The position numbers and the translations under genes are program-made. From Methanobacteriota archaeon (GTDB lineage: Archaea > Methanobacteriota > Methanobacteria > Methanobacteriales > Methanobacteriaceae): DNA of 20,881 bases. Below, piece after piece: positions 6,752 through 14,869 of the stretch. The notes below the pieces were generated by a model. The model was not told where the DNA came from and searched no databases. It saw nothing but the letters and a program-made list of their open reading frames with translations. The stretch spans positions 1 to 20,881 of the forward strand of contig JAEZAV010000113.1 in NCBI GenBank assembly GCA_023430285.1. The letters are read 5' to 3'. The stretch's first letter is position 1, and each line of letters begins with the position of its first letter.

Positions 6752-7948
6752 ATGAAGCTTAGAAAAGATTTCATCAAAGTGCCGATTTTAAGATACAAAG
6801 GTGATAGTACCGATGAAAAACATGCCGATTGGCTAGAACTTCTTTTCGATCTGATATTTGTTGCTGCCATTTCAAGGCTTGCTTTGAACTTGAGCGACAG
6901 CTACAACTTGATAACCTTCTTAGAATCGTTACCCCTTTTCTTTGCAATATGGTGGGGCTGGGCTGGCCATACCTTTTATCTTGACAGATTTGGTACTGAT
7001 GATATTTTCAGCAGAATAGTTACGATGGTACAGATGGTTGCCGTTGCATCGTTGGCTGTTAACGTTAAAGACGCTTTAACAACTTCGGGCGCAGGGTTTG
7101 CAATTTCATATGCCTTGCTGAGATTTATTTTGGTGGCAGAGTATATTTGGGTTGGGAGAAAATTGCCACAAGCAAGTCCACTCACCAACAGGTATTCCTT
7201 AGGATTTGGTTTGGCAGCAACTATCTGGCTCATATCTGCATTTGTTCCTGATCCCTACAGATTTGTTCTGTGGGGAGTTGCTCTCCTGATTGATTTCTTA
7301 ACACCGTTCACTGCTGGTGAGATACACATCAACTTCCCACCCCACCCAACACATCTGCCTGAGAGGTTTGGTTTGTTCAGTATTATAGTGATTGGTGAGG
7401 CAATTTTAAGTCTTGAAGTTGCTGTGAGCAACATAGGAACAGACTTTATCACCGAACTCATGGGATTGATGGGGTTGATCATAGCCTTTTCACTGTGGTG
7501 GGGTTACTTCGAAGAAGCTGAAGGTGCTGAAGAAAGGGTTCAAGATAGGGGAGATCAAATTGCCAAGTATCAGTTGTGGTTGTACTCACATTTTCCTTTC
7601 ATGTTGGGAGTGGTGGGTGCAGCCGCTGGAATTAAACATGTTATAAGTTTACCCTTCGGATTTGAACTTGCTTCATCAGACACGTGGTTGATGTGCCTAT
7701 CCCTAGCTGTAGCCCTAATATCCATAAGTCTAATCTTCATTTCATCATTTAAATGGGAAGATTGTAGGAGAAGAGTGCTATTAAACTACAGAATGCCCTA
7801 CTACATAGTAATTGCCCTGGTGATTGCAACAGGATTTTTAAGTACTGTTGTATCAGGCTTCACAGTACTCCTCATCTTAACAATTCTGTGCATAATAAAC
7901 GTGATAATTTCCCTCAGGGAAACACCTGAAGCAGTTTGTCAACTCTAA
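6752..7948 (+). CDS. ltrA: LtrA-family (low temperature requirement A) membrane protein
   Basis: A 398-residue polytopic membrane protein with about eleven or twelve hydrophobic helices. Family signatures are the N-terminal HADWLELLFDLIFVAAISRLA (residues 24-44) and ERFGLFSIIVIGEAILSLEVA (from residue 204). The family is named after a Listeria gene whose mutant grows poorly in the cold. The biochemical activity is not established for most members, so no transport substrate is proposed. The length is normal and both ends appear intact. It has its own promoter with an upstream palindrome and stands alone, converging on the RQC-domain gene after 30 bases. No clear Shine-Dalgarno site other than GGGAG at 6740-6744 precedes the ATG. 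Confidence 0.88.
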   Translation: MKLRKDFIKVPILRYKGDSTDEKHADWLELLFDLIFVAAISRLALNLSDSYNLITFLESLPLFFAIWWGWAGHTFYLDRFGTDDIFSRIVTMVQMVAVASLAVNVKDALTTSGAGFAISYALLRFILVAEYIWVGRKLPQASPLTNRYSLGFGLAATIWLISAFVPDPYRFVLWGVALLIDFLTPFTAGEIHINFPPHPTHLPERFGLFSIIVIGEAILSLEVAVSNIGTDFITELMGLMGLIIAFSLWWGYFEEAEGAEERVQDRGDQIAKYQLWLYSHFPFMLGVVGAAAGIKHVISLPFGFELASSDTWLMCLSLAVALISISLIFISSFKWEDCRRRVLLNYRMPYYIVIALVIATGFLSTVVSGFTVLLILTILCIINVIISLRETPEAVCQL

Positions 7949-7957
7949 AAAAAAATG
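7948..7957 (-). terminator. Oligo-T terminator for the leftward gene
   Basis: A run of nine or ten A on the plus strand reads as oligo-T for the minus-strand RQC-domain gene, about 22 bases after its stop codon in the narrow gap between convergent genes. Confidence 0.4.
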
Positions 7958-7978
7958 ATAATAAAATTTTTAGATCTC

Positions 7979-8494
7979 TTAATTTCTTTTTACAAAACCT
8001 AGGCTGATTGTTTCAGTACCATTTAGAAATTCTTGACCTTCTGCTGTACATTTAAGGGTTGAACCTTCGTACTGGGATAAATATTCCGATTCAATGAATC
8101 CCCTCTCAATCAGCACATCAATCAGGTACCTCAAGTCTTCCTCTGAAAAATTAGTTAAGATTCCATAGGTTTCCAGCTGGTTGATTTTGTATTTGAAAAT
8201 GAATGGTGAACTACTTCCCTTTAAAACAAGCATTAAACGTTTGATCCCCAGTTGAACTGGAACCTGTTTTAGTCCCATGAGTATAATTCTTGAAATTGCT
8301 GATTCGTAGTCCGATGTTAATTTTTCAATGGAGGGTTCTGATATTGATTTTTGAAGCTTTAAATTCAGATAATCTTCGAGTTTTTCGTAGTATTTCATGT
8401 TAGAGCCGCACTGGCATGTTTTAAGATCCTCTACAAGATTTTTGTCGGCTATCTCGTAGTACACTTCACAGTTTTTACATATCATAAATGGCAT
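7979..8494 (-). CDS. Small zinc-ribbon protein with a stand-alone RQC-type winged helix
   Basis: A 171-residue soluble protein. The N-terminus has C6-x2-C9 and C27-x-C29, a probable zinc ribbon of a type common at the start of small methanobacterial proteins. Residues about 83-160 resemble the RQC domain of RecQ helicases: a LVLKGSSSPFI segment matching the 'V-x-R-G-x-x-x-x-x-I' start, INQLETYGILTNFSEEDLRYLIDVLIERGFIE, then LKCTAEGQEFLNG matching the terminal 'L-x-L-T-x-x-x-x-x-L-x-G'. In RecQ this domain binds duplex or structured DNA. No helicase motifs are present. The start was moved from 8512 to the ATG at 8494 because GGTGGGG (8506-8500) stands five bases before it. It is divergent from another zinc-ribbon gene. 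A DNA-binding role is inferred from fold resemblance only. Confidence 0.75.
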   Translation of the reverse strand: MPFMICKNCEVYYEIADKNLVEDLKTCQCGSNMKYYEKLEDYLNLKLQKSISEPSIEKLTSDYESAISRIILMGLKQVPVQLGIKRLMLVLKGSSSPFIFKYKINQLETYGILTNFSEEDLRYLIDVLIERGFIESEYLSQYEGSTLKCTAEGQEFLNGTETISLGFVKRN

Positions 8495-8647
8495 CTTGAC
8501 CCCACCAACCATAGTTAAGTAAATTTATCTTACAGCACAAATACTATGTTAATTAACTCGGCTTCACATTATTTAATGGTAGCTGTTGTGATACTGTGTC
8601 TTCAACCGAAAAAAGGTAACCAGATTTATGGGTATGGTGATTTTTTT

Positions 8648-9034
8648 ATGTCCCTAGATGAAAATATCAACGATGAGATAACTTTCAACAAGATATGTCC
8701 CAAATGTGGAGTTGCAAATCCAGATAATGAAGATAATTGTATTATTTGTGATAAAGATCTGCTTGAAACGGTTTTGTATCTTGAAGACGCATTTTTTGAC
8801 CTGGAAGTTACTGAAACAGAATTAGTAGAGTACAGAAAAAATTATTACAGAACAAGAAGAACAGGTAAGGTTAAACGGTTTAAACTTAAAAAAATGGAAG
8901 AAATAAATTTAGGACAGCCAATTAAAAGAATCAACTTCATATATGATGGTAAAAAGGAAACATATCCACTTAAAGATGAAAATTATGACATATTAAAGGA
9001 TTTTATGGTTAAAAATGGATACATTACTTCATGA
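8648..9034 (+). CDS. Small zinc-ribbon protein of unknown function
   Basis: A 128-residue acidic soluble protein. C17-x2-C20 and C31-x2-C34 form a rubredoxin-like zinc ribbon (CPKCGVANPDNEDNCIIC). The rest is not recognised: a basic tyrosine- and arginine-rich stretch (YRKNYYRTRRTGKVKRFKLKK) is followed by a beta-rich tail with the segment INFIYDGKKETYPLKDENYD. The start was moved from ATG 8546 to 8648, because GGTGA (8636-8640) lies seven bases before it and the upstream extension has no ribosome site. The DUF998 gene follows after 51 bases on the same strand, so the two may be cotranscribed. It could be a nucleic-acid-binding or adaptor protein, but this is a guess from composition. Confidence 0.75.
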   Translation: MSLDENINDEITFNKICPKCGVANPDNEDNCIICDKDLLETVLYLEDAFFDLEVTETELVEYRKNYYRTRRTGKVKRFKLKKMEEINLGQPIKRINFIYDGKKETYPLKDENYDILKDFMVKNGYITS

Positions 9035-9085
9035 AGTTTTTCTAAAATCATGTTAACTTAATGATGAATTTTTAAGGGGAAAAAA

Positions 9086-9730
9086 ATGTCAAATAACAAT
9101 TTATCACCTGATCAGTATCAGAAACGGCAGAAAATATTTGCTCTTTGCGGGATCATCGCACCAATTCTTTTCACAGTTCTAGTAATTGTAGAAAGTCTAT
9201 TAAGGTCAGATTACAGCCAAATATTAAACGATGTCAGTGATCTCGGTTTAGGACCCTACGCATTAATTCAAAATATAAGTTTCATAGTATTTGGTATGTT
9301 ATCAATTGGCTTTGCCATGGGTTTTGGCGATAATTTAGAGAATCGCGTTGGAAAAGTAGTTAAATGGTTAGTTATAGTATTTGGATTGTGTATAATACTG
9401 GCGGGTGTTACCTTGTTGTCTGCTCCTGCCGATGTAACTTATGCTAAAGATGTTATATCCCACGGTCTGGTAAGTGCCATCGCATTCCTATTAATTATAA
9501 TTGCAATGTTTTTAACTTGGCTCGCTTTAAGAAATAGCAATAAAGCCATATGGGGACGTTACAGGTTGTTTTCTCTCATATGTGGCTTACTTTCAATAAT
9601 TACACTCGTAATACTTTCATACACCCAATTCTCTTACTATCATGGGGCTTCTGAAAGGCTGTTCATTGCTGTGTGGTTGATCTGGATTGAAGGAACTGGA
9701 TTAAAACTCTATTCATTAGCAAACTCATAA
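9086..9730 (+). CDS. DUF998-family six-helix membrane protein
   Basis: A 214-residue integral membrane protein with six predicted helices starting near residues 17, 58, 90, 122, 158 and 190. The pattern agrees with the DUF998 family: a KIFALCGIIAPILF first helix, then an NDVSDLGLGPYALIQNISFIVFGML segment typical of the family between helices 1 and 2. No biochemical function is known to me. A short AAGGGG site precedes the ATG. It ends 58 bases from the convergent ABC-class ATPase gene. Confidence 0.8.
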   Translation: MSNNNLSPDQYQKRQKIFALCGIIAPILFTVLVIVESLLRSDYSQILNDVSDLGLGPYALIQNISFIVFGMLSIGFAMGFGDNLENRVGKVVKWLVIVFGLCIILAGVTLLSAPADVTYAKDVISHGLVSAIAFLLIIIAMFLTWLALRNSNKAIWGRYRLFSLICGLLSIITLVILSYTQFSYYHGASERLFIAVWLIWIEGTGLKLYSLANS

Positions 9731-9788
9731 TACTATCGCCCATATAGTGTTCAATATTTTATGGACAATTTTTTTGATTTTATAACCT

Positions 9789-11495
9789 TTATTTACAGCT
9801 TCGAACTTTGAATGTTCTGATACGATTTAATGCTGCTGCTATTTCAAATATTCTTGGTTTTGCCAGGTTGTTTGGATATTTCCGTCCAGTTGGTGCTAGG
9901 TTATCCAGTCCATACGTTTCAATATCCTTTTTTAACTCTTTCATAATGTTTTCCATGGACATTTCTCCATTTAAGTATTTAGGTGAGATGTAGTTCATTG
10001 CAAATGCAATTGCACGTGTTTGACTGGTATCTACTATCTGTTCAACCTGTGATAGTTCTACTACTTCATTTCCAAACATTATCTCAGTTTTTCCACGTGC
10101 ATCCAGCTTCAACCTTTTTCCTTTAAATGGTTTTAAACATCCGGATACTGGGCATCTCTTTTTATACCCAAATTTAGAGCTGGTTTCTATTTTCCTGTTT
10201 ATTGGTATTTCCTTCCTTACATCCATGGCAAGTTCTGTTACATCGTGGGGCACGTAGCTGTCCATCATTATAACTGTGTCTGCTACTTCGAAGTAGTCCC
10301 CTGATCCTCCCATTACCATGATGGTGGAAATTCCATGTTCACTTCTCAGTTCTTTTACCCTGTCAATGAATGGTGTTATCGGTTCCTTGTCCTTGGATAC
10401 AAGTTTTTGCATCCTTTCGTCCCTTATCATGAAGTTGGTAGCAGAGGTGTCCTCATCAAAGAGCAGTAGATCTGCTCCCACTTCGATGGCCTCCATGATA
10501 TTTGCTGCTTGGCTGGTTGATCCAGATGCATTTTCAGATGAAAATTTTGAGGTGTCCTTGTTCAATGGAGGGTCATGAATAAATGAACTTATGTCAACCC
10601 CTTCAATTCTCCGTCCATCTTCCGCCCTAATTTTCACAGCATTGGGATCTGTTACAACCATCTCCCTTCCATCCCTATATCTGTGGTTGTAAATACCCCT
10701 TTCAATTGCATTTAGTAGTGTGGACTTACCATGGTAACCCCCACCAACAATAAGTACAACTCCCTCTGGAATACCCATCCCTGTAACTATTCCATGATTA
10801 GGAGTTTCTATTGAAATTGTCAGTGATTCAGGAGATATAAATGGAACTGCATCCTTTAATGGTCTTTGGGACACTCCACTTTCCCTTGGCAGTACTGATC
10901 CGTTTTTAATAAATGCCACCAGTCCCAGTTCCCTGAGTTTTTGCCTTAAAAAGTTGGTATCCTCGTGGATCTTCACATGTTCCAATAAATTTTCTGGATG
11001 GATATTTCCATGCACACATGAATCCCTAACCATACGTGGCAGCAGATCAAAAAACAGGACCCTTGCTTCCTCTCCCAGGATCCTCCTTCCCCTTGCTGGC
11101 AGTCCAACTGAAATTCTAAGTTCAAGTTCATGATCACTGATCCTTACACTTGTTCTGTCAAGTATTTCAGGACCTCCACTGTCAATATGGATCAGACCAC
11201 TTTTTCCACTACCCATCCTTGATGCATGTTTATCTATTGATTTACTGAATTTTCGCCCAATATAATCTGAAACAGCTATTCTATGGTCTTGATTTTTAAG
11301 TATTTCCAATGGGAAGGAATCTGATCCAGTGATGATCCGAACTAGTGAGGGACCTGCAAAGGGATCCCTTTGAACATGGTCTATGTGTAAAATAAAAAAA
11401 TCGAAATTGTAACTACCTTTAATATCATTATATGCCTTGTAACCCCTTCCATCTATCCTTTTGAATATTATCTGAAGCTCTTTCTTATCTTTCAT
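9789..11495 (-). CDS. Predicted ATPase of the ABC class (COG3044 type)
   Basis: A 568-residue cytoplasmic P-loop ATPase. The Walker A motif is VGGGYHGKST with Lys at 257. An ABC-signature-like segment SGSTSQ is at 324-329. Walker B is LLLFDEDTSATN with Asp 347 and Glu 348. A GGSGDYFEVADTVIMMDSY segment follows, where the switch region is expected. The order Walker A, signature, Walker B, with no membrane domain, matches the soluble COG3044 family rather than a transporter. The N-terminal 230 residues are specific to this family. Cellular function is unknown to me. An AGGA site seven bases before the ATG supports the start. It is monocistronic, converging on the DUF998 gene. Confidence 0.88.
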   Translation of the reverse strand: MKDKKELQIIFKRIDGRGYKAYNDIKGSYNFDFFILHIDHVQRDPFAGPSLVRIITGSDSFPLEILKNQDHRIAVSDYIGRKFSKSIDKHASRMGSGKSGLIHIDSGGPEILDRTSVRISDHELELRISVGLPARGRRILGEEARVLFFDLLPRMVRDSCVHGNIHPENLLEHVKIHEDTNFLRQKLRELGLVAFIKNGSVLPRESGVSQRPLKDAVPFISPESLTISIETPNHGIVTGMGIPEGVVLIVGGGYHGKSTLLNAIERGIYNHRYRDGREMVVTDPNAVKIRAEDGRRIEGVDISSFIHDPPLNKDTSKFSSENASGSTSQAANIMEAIEVGADLLLFDEDTSATNFMIRDERMQKLVSKDKEPITPFIDRVKELRSEHGISTIMVMGGSGDYFEVADTVIMMDSYVPHDVTELAMDVRKEIPINRKIETSSKFGYKKRCPVSGCLKPFKGKRLKLDARGKTEIMFGNEVVELSQVEQIVDTSQTRAIAFAMNYISPKYLNGEMSMENIMKELKKDIETYGLDNLAPTGRKYPNNLAKPRIFEIAAALNRIRTFKVRSCK

Positions 11496-11536
11496 GTTAT
11501 TTCCTTTAGTTTCACTTATGGATTGATGTTTAATGA

Positions 11537-11550
11537 GAAATGTTTATATG
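11537..11550 (+). promoter_or_regulatory. Plus-strand archaeal promoter element with no protein gene downstream
   Basis: GAAATGTTTATATG contains a TATA box and upstream A-rich element identical over 13 bases to the LtrA-family promoter at 6657-6669. The next protein gene downstream (11817-12509) is on the opposite strand. Read on the minus strand (CATATAAAC) it could instead serve the ATPase gene starting at 11495, about 45 bases away, and both uses are possible. Confidence 0.5.
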
Positions 11551-11571
11551 TATTATTTGTGTTTTGATCAT

Positions 11572-11699
11572 TTGAACTGAACTAGTTTATTATAAATTGT
11601 TAGTCTGCTTTTAAATTATCATTGTGGGTTAATGTCTTCCAGTGTTAACTAAAACATCCAAATAAAAGGAGCAATGAATTGTATTCATTATTTTTTTTT
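11572..11699 (+). ncRNA. Candidate small non-coding RNA
   Basis: About 128 bases between the predicted start, some 25 bases after the plus-strand TATA box, and a hairpin-plus-T9 terminator. It holds no convincing reading frame: only ORFs of under 20 codons, one of them after AAGGAG with too short a spacer. GTTAA (11628-11632) and TTAAC (11645-11649) could pair in the transcript. The call rests only on the paired promoter and terminator signals, and no known RNA family was recognised. Confidence 0.3.
11673..11699 (+). terminator. Hairpin followed by nine T, intrinsic-type terminator
   Basis: AATGAAT (11673-11679) and ATTCATT (11683-11689) form a perfect 7-bp stem with a 3-base loop, followed by A and nine T. 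It faces rightward, where no protein gene ends, so it fits the end of the candidate RNA. The all-AT-rich stem is weak, but the T-run alone could terminate archaeal transcription. Confidence 0.45.
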
Positions 11700-11785
11700 G
11701 CCAAAATTATCCTCTACAGGGCATTAGAAGTAAATAACGATGTTGAAACAATCTCAGATATTTGATTTTCATCCTATCATGTTTT

Positions 11786-11812
11786 AAATAAAAAAAATAA
11801 AAAATAAATTGT
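11786..11812 (-). terminator. T-rich terminator of the surface-protein operon
   Basis: Directly downstream of the minus-strand Ig-like gene A, the plus-strand A-runs (AAAAAAAATAAAAAATAAA) read as successive oligo-T tracts on the transcribed strand, starting within a few bases of the stop codon. Confidence 0.5.
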
Positions 11813-11816
11813 AATT

Positions 11817-12509
11817 TTATTCCTTAACCTTCAGTACTCCAACACTGTCTGCATTACCTCCAATAAAAGATGAAACTAAATAATATTCTCCAGTCATAGT
11901 TGGAGGTCGACATTGTAATGTAGCAACCCCATTAATATCCGTAGTATTCACTTCCTTTAAGAAATCATTTCCATTATCATCAGCTATTAAAAATAGGATT
12001 CTTCTATTAGATACTGATCTCAAATTTTCCTTACTATGTAACTGTACTTTAATTTTTATATCCTCATTAATCTCTGCTATTATGTTGTCCATTGTTAAAT
12101 AAAATGTTCCGGGTTTAAAGAAGATATCTAGATATGAATAAGCGTAAGCATTACATTCTTCACATTTTGAAAATATGAAATATTTACCACCCTCTGTTGT
12201 AGGAGCTACATCTACCTTTGCAATACCCCTACTGTCTGTAACAACTTCTACATCAGCATAACTATTGTTACTAACAGGATAATAGAAACATATTTTTTTA
12301 TTAGCTACGCTACTACCATTATTAGAACGTAGCTTAGCCTTCAAAGTGATAACATCCCTTTGAATCATAGAAATATTTTCCATTTTTAGATAATATGAAT
12401 TATAACTACTAGACAGAACAAAATTCGATTCAGATCCCTCGGCATGAACTACACATATAACCAATGATATTACAAACAACATACAGATCCCTAAATATGC
12501 CTTTTTCAT
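11817..12509 (-). CDS. Secreted Ig-like surface protein A (two domains)
   Basis: A 230-residue protein with a signal peptide (MKKAYLGICMLFVISLVIC, cleavage near VHA-E at residue 24) followed by two Ig-like beta-sandwich repeats. Each has the pattern of a variable strand, ITLKAKL or IKIKVQL, then a D-x-x-G-x-A strand (DSRGIAKVDV, DINGVATLQC), and ends in G-x-Y. It contains a CEEC pair. The signal peptide and ribosome-site region are nearly the same as those of gene B, but the mature part is different. The start at 12509 was chosen because the paralogue starts at the same MKKAYLG and AGGTG stands seven bases before it. ATG 12512 is the alternative. No wall-binding repeat or membrane anchor is seen. 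It is the last gene of a four-gene minus-strand run, 28 bases after gene B. An adhesin or structural role is inferred. Confidence 0.8.
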   Translation of the reverse strand: MKKAYLGICMLFVISLVICVVHAEGSESNFVLSSSYNSYYLKMENISMIQRDVITLKAKLRSNNGSSVANKKICFYYPVSNNSYADVEVVTDSRGIAKVDVAPTTEGGKYFIFSKCEECNAYAYSYLDIFFKPGTFYLTMDNIIAEINEDIKIKVQLHSKENLRSVSNRRILFLIADDNGNDFLKEVNTTDINGVATLQCRPPTMTGEYYLVSSFIGGNADSVGVLKVKE

Positions 12510-12537
12510 CATTATACACCTCACCAACTGTATTATA

Positions 12538-13665
12538 TTAAAAAATTGGATATCCTTCCGTTAATATCCCTTTATCTACTAGAAATATCTGATGAACACC
12601 TACAAACTTATAGTCATCATTCCCTTCAAAAACTGAACTAATGTTATACGTTCCATTCTGAACATTGGGAACAACATACACAAAACGAGCATATCCCCTA
12701 ACAGTAGTATAATTAAAACCTAAATATTCATGTATTATTCCATCGAAGTGTATTTTCATATTTGGAATTACTTTTCCAGTGACAGCATCAGTTAAATAAG
12801 CAGTTAAATATACTTTATCGCCAGGTTTACCACGAACACTAATCATTTGGAGTACAGCCCTGTATTTATCAACAACTAAATTTGCAGTTGTATTAGACGG
12901 ATTATAATACTCATTTCCAGCTGCAGATCTAACTAATATCGTAAAATTCCCCTTTTCTTTAGGGGTAAAAGTACATTTTGCAATACCGTTAAAACTAGTT
13001 ACATCAGAACCTATCTTAACCCCATTACAATAAAAATCCACTAACTGACCATAAACAGGAGTAGAAACAGGTTGTGTATTATTTTTAAAAACAGCGGTAA
13101 TGTTACACTTACTTCCCTGATCACACTTAACATCCCTAACCAACACTGTAGCATTTACTCTATTCACATTTACAGTCAAATCCGATTCATTATATTCATA
13201 TTGACTATCTTCAGGAGAGCTTAATTTAAATTGATAAATATCTGGCTTTAAATTCGCAAAATCAGGTACATATCTGATTTTTGCTATCCCTAAAGAATTA
13301 GTTTTTCCCACACCTTGCGGTAGATCATCACTTTCTAAAAATACTGTTTTATTAACCACGGGTTTAGATGTTGTTTTATCTATTAATTTAACAGCTACTG
13401 TAACATTATCCCCATAAATTGAGCTTAAATTGTTCAATTCTATTGATAAATTCCTTTTAGTCCCATTAACTGTCTTTAAAAATTCTAAAGGATTATGTTG
13501 ACTGTTTCCAACTGTTAAATTATGATATACTCCACAGAAATTAGTAATATCAACATTAGTAATATCATCATAGTTTAAATGGTTAAAACTTGCCTCGGCA
13601 TGAACTATGCAAGTTAACAATGATATTATAAATAACATACAAAACCCTAAATATGCCTTTTTCAT
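12538..13665 (-). CDS. Secreted Ig-like surface protein B (three domains)
   Basis: A 375-residue protein with a signal peptide (residues 1-24, MKKAYLGFCMLFIISLLTC ... VHAEA), a short linker, and three Ig-like domains at about 73-170, 171-268 and 269-367. The third carries the TGKVIPNMKIHF ... VP ... Y-N-I-S-S-x-F-E-G-N-D-x-Y pattern seen in methanobacterial adhesins. It has many N-x-S/T sites. It is a paralogue of gene C over the whole mature region, including FCGVYHNLTV(G)xSQHNPLEF (43-62), where the second Cys of C's CxxCH is Tyr 47. GGTGAGGTG (13682-13674) lies eight bases before the ATG. The protein ends in TEGYPIF, parallel to TEGYSIF in gene C. No membrane or wall anchor is obvious, so attachment is unexplained. 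Confidence 0.83.
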   Translation of the reverse strand: MKKAYLGFCMLFIISLLTCIVHAEASFNHLNYDDITNVDITNFCGVYHNLTVGNSQHNPLEFLKTVNGTKRNLSIELNNLSSIYGDNVTVAVKLIDKTTSKPVVNKTVFLESDDLPQGVGKTNSLGIAKIRYVPDFANLKPDIYQFKLSSPEDSQYEYNESDLTVNVNRVNATVLVRDVKCDQGSKCNITAVFKNNTQPVSTPVYGQLVDFYCNGVKIGSDVTSFNGIAKCTFTPKEKGNFTILVRSAAGNEYYNPSNTTANLVVDKYRAVLQMISVRGKPGDKVYLTAYLTDAVTGKVIPNMKIHFDGIIHEYLGFNYTTVRGYARFVYVVPNVQNGTYNISSVFEGNDDYKFVGVHQIFLVDKGILTEGYPIF

Positions 13666-13694
13666 TATTATTACACCTCACCCGCAGTATTATA

Positions 13695-14819
13695 TTAAAA
13701 AATTGAATATCCCTCAGTTAATGTCCCCTTATCCACTATAAACAACTGATTAATACTTGCATGCTTATATTCATCATTCCCTTCAAAATCTGAACTAACA
13801 TTATACCTTCCATCCTTTACATTGGGAACAGCATACCCAAAACGAGCACATCCCATACCATTGGTAAAACTAATACCTAAATGATCCTGCATAATTCCAG
13901 TGAAATGTATTTTCATATTTGGAATTACTTTTCCAGTGACAGCATCAGTTAAATAAGCTGTTAGTAATACTTCATCACCTGGTTTACCCCGAACACTAAG
14001 CATTTTGAGTATAGTCCTGTATTTATCTACAACTAAATTTGCAGTTGTATTAGACGGATTATAATACTCATTTCCAGCTTCAGATTTAACTAATATCTTA
14101 AAATTCCCACTTTCATTAGGGGTAAAAGTTAAAGTTGCAGTACCATTAAAACTAGTTACATCAGAACCTATCTTAGCCCCATTACAGTAAAAATCCACTA
14201 ACTGACCATAAATAGGAGTACAAACAGGTACTTTAGTTTTATTTTTAAAAACAGCAGTAATATTACACTTAATTCCCCTATCACATTTAATATCATCAAC
14301 AGACACTGTAGCATCGATTTTATTCACATTTACAGTCAAATATGATTGATTATATTCATATTGACTGTCTTCAGGAGATATAACTTTAAATTGATAGATA
14401 TCTGGCTTTAAGCTACCACATTCAGGTACATATGTAAATTTTACTATTCCTAAAGAATTGGTTTTTCCTTCACCTTGTGGTAGATCATCATTTTGTAAAA
14501 ATACTGTTTTATTAACCACAGGTTGTGATGTAATTTTATCTATTAATTTAACAGTTACAGTAATAGTATCACCATAATTTGAGCTTAAATTGTTCGTTTC
14601 TATTGATAAATTCCTTTTAGTTCCATCAATTGTCTTAGAAAATTCTAATGGATTATGCTGACTCTTTCCAACTGTTAAATTATGACATACACCACAGAAA
14701 TTAGTAATCTCACTACAGTTTAAATTCTTTATAAGTCCATGAGAAATTCCAAACCCCATAAAGACAACAAATACCGCAAATACAGTTAAATAAACTAATT
14801 TTTTATCATATTTAAACAT
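13695..14819 (-). CDS. Membrane-anchored Ig-like surface protein C with a CxxCH motif
   Basis: A 374-residue paralogue of protein B with a different N-terminus: a short cytoplasmic MFKYDKK, one hydrophobic helix (about residues 8-29) that looks like an uncleaved anchor, then EITNFCGVCHNLTVGKSQHNPLEF (37-60). C42-x2-C45-H46 is a c-type haem-binding pattern, and His 55 sits where a second ligand could be. Three Ig-like domains follow (about 68-168, 169-267, 268-366), with the same TGKVIPNMKIHF segment. Haem attachment is doubtful, because Methanobacteriales are regarded as lacking cytochromes; the Cys pair may instead form a disulfide or bind metal. GGTGA (14828-14824) lies four bases before the ATG. 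It is the second gene of the minus-strand run, 50 bases after the hairpin protein. Confidence 0.82.
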   Translation of the reverse strand: MFKYDKKLVYLTVFAVFVVFMGFGISHGLIKNLNCSEITNFCGVCHNLTVGKSQHNPLEFSKTIDGTKRNLSIETNNLSSNYGDTITVTVKLIDKITSQPVVNKTVFLQNDDLPQGEGKTNSLGIVKFTYVPECGSLKPDIYQFKVISPEDSQYEYNQSYLTVNVNKIDATVSVDDIKCDRGIKCNITAVFKNKTKVPVCTPIYGQLVDFYCNGAKIGSDVTSFNGTATLTFTPNESGNFKILVKSEAGNEYYNPSNTTANLVVDKYRTILKMLSVRGKPGDEVLLTAYLTDAVTGKVIPNMKIHFTGIMQDHLGISFTNGMGCARFGYAVPNVKDGRYNVSSDFEGNDEYKHASINQLFIVDKGTLTEGYSIF

Positions 14820-14869
14820 CGTATCACCAAATTTGTCATATAACCCAACTTATTCCCTAATACTACCCA

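Noticed and set aside
8546..8647. N-terminal extension of the zinc-ribbon protein with a hydrophobic start
   Set aside because: It has no ribosome site at ATG 8546, while GGTGA stands seven bases before ATG 8648. The stretch overlaps the divergent promoter region.
11673..11730. Short frame beginning ATG AAT TGT after AAGGAG
   Set aside because: The spacer is only two bases, the frame is 17 codons, and it runs through the hairpin and T9 tract that look like a terminator.
13695..14819. Annotating protein C as a cytochrome c
   Set aside because: It has a single CxxCH, the paralogue has lost it, and most of the protein is Ig-like. It is kept as a finding rather than a functional call.
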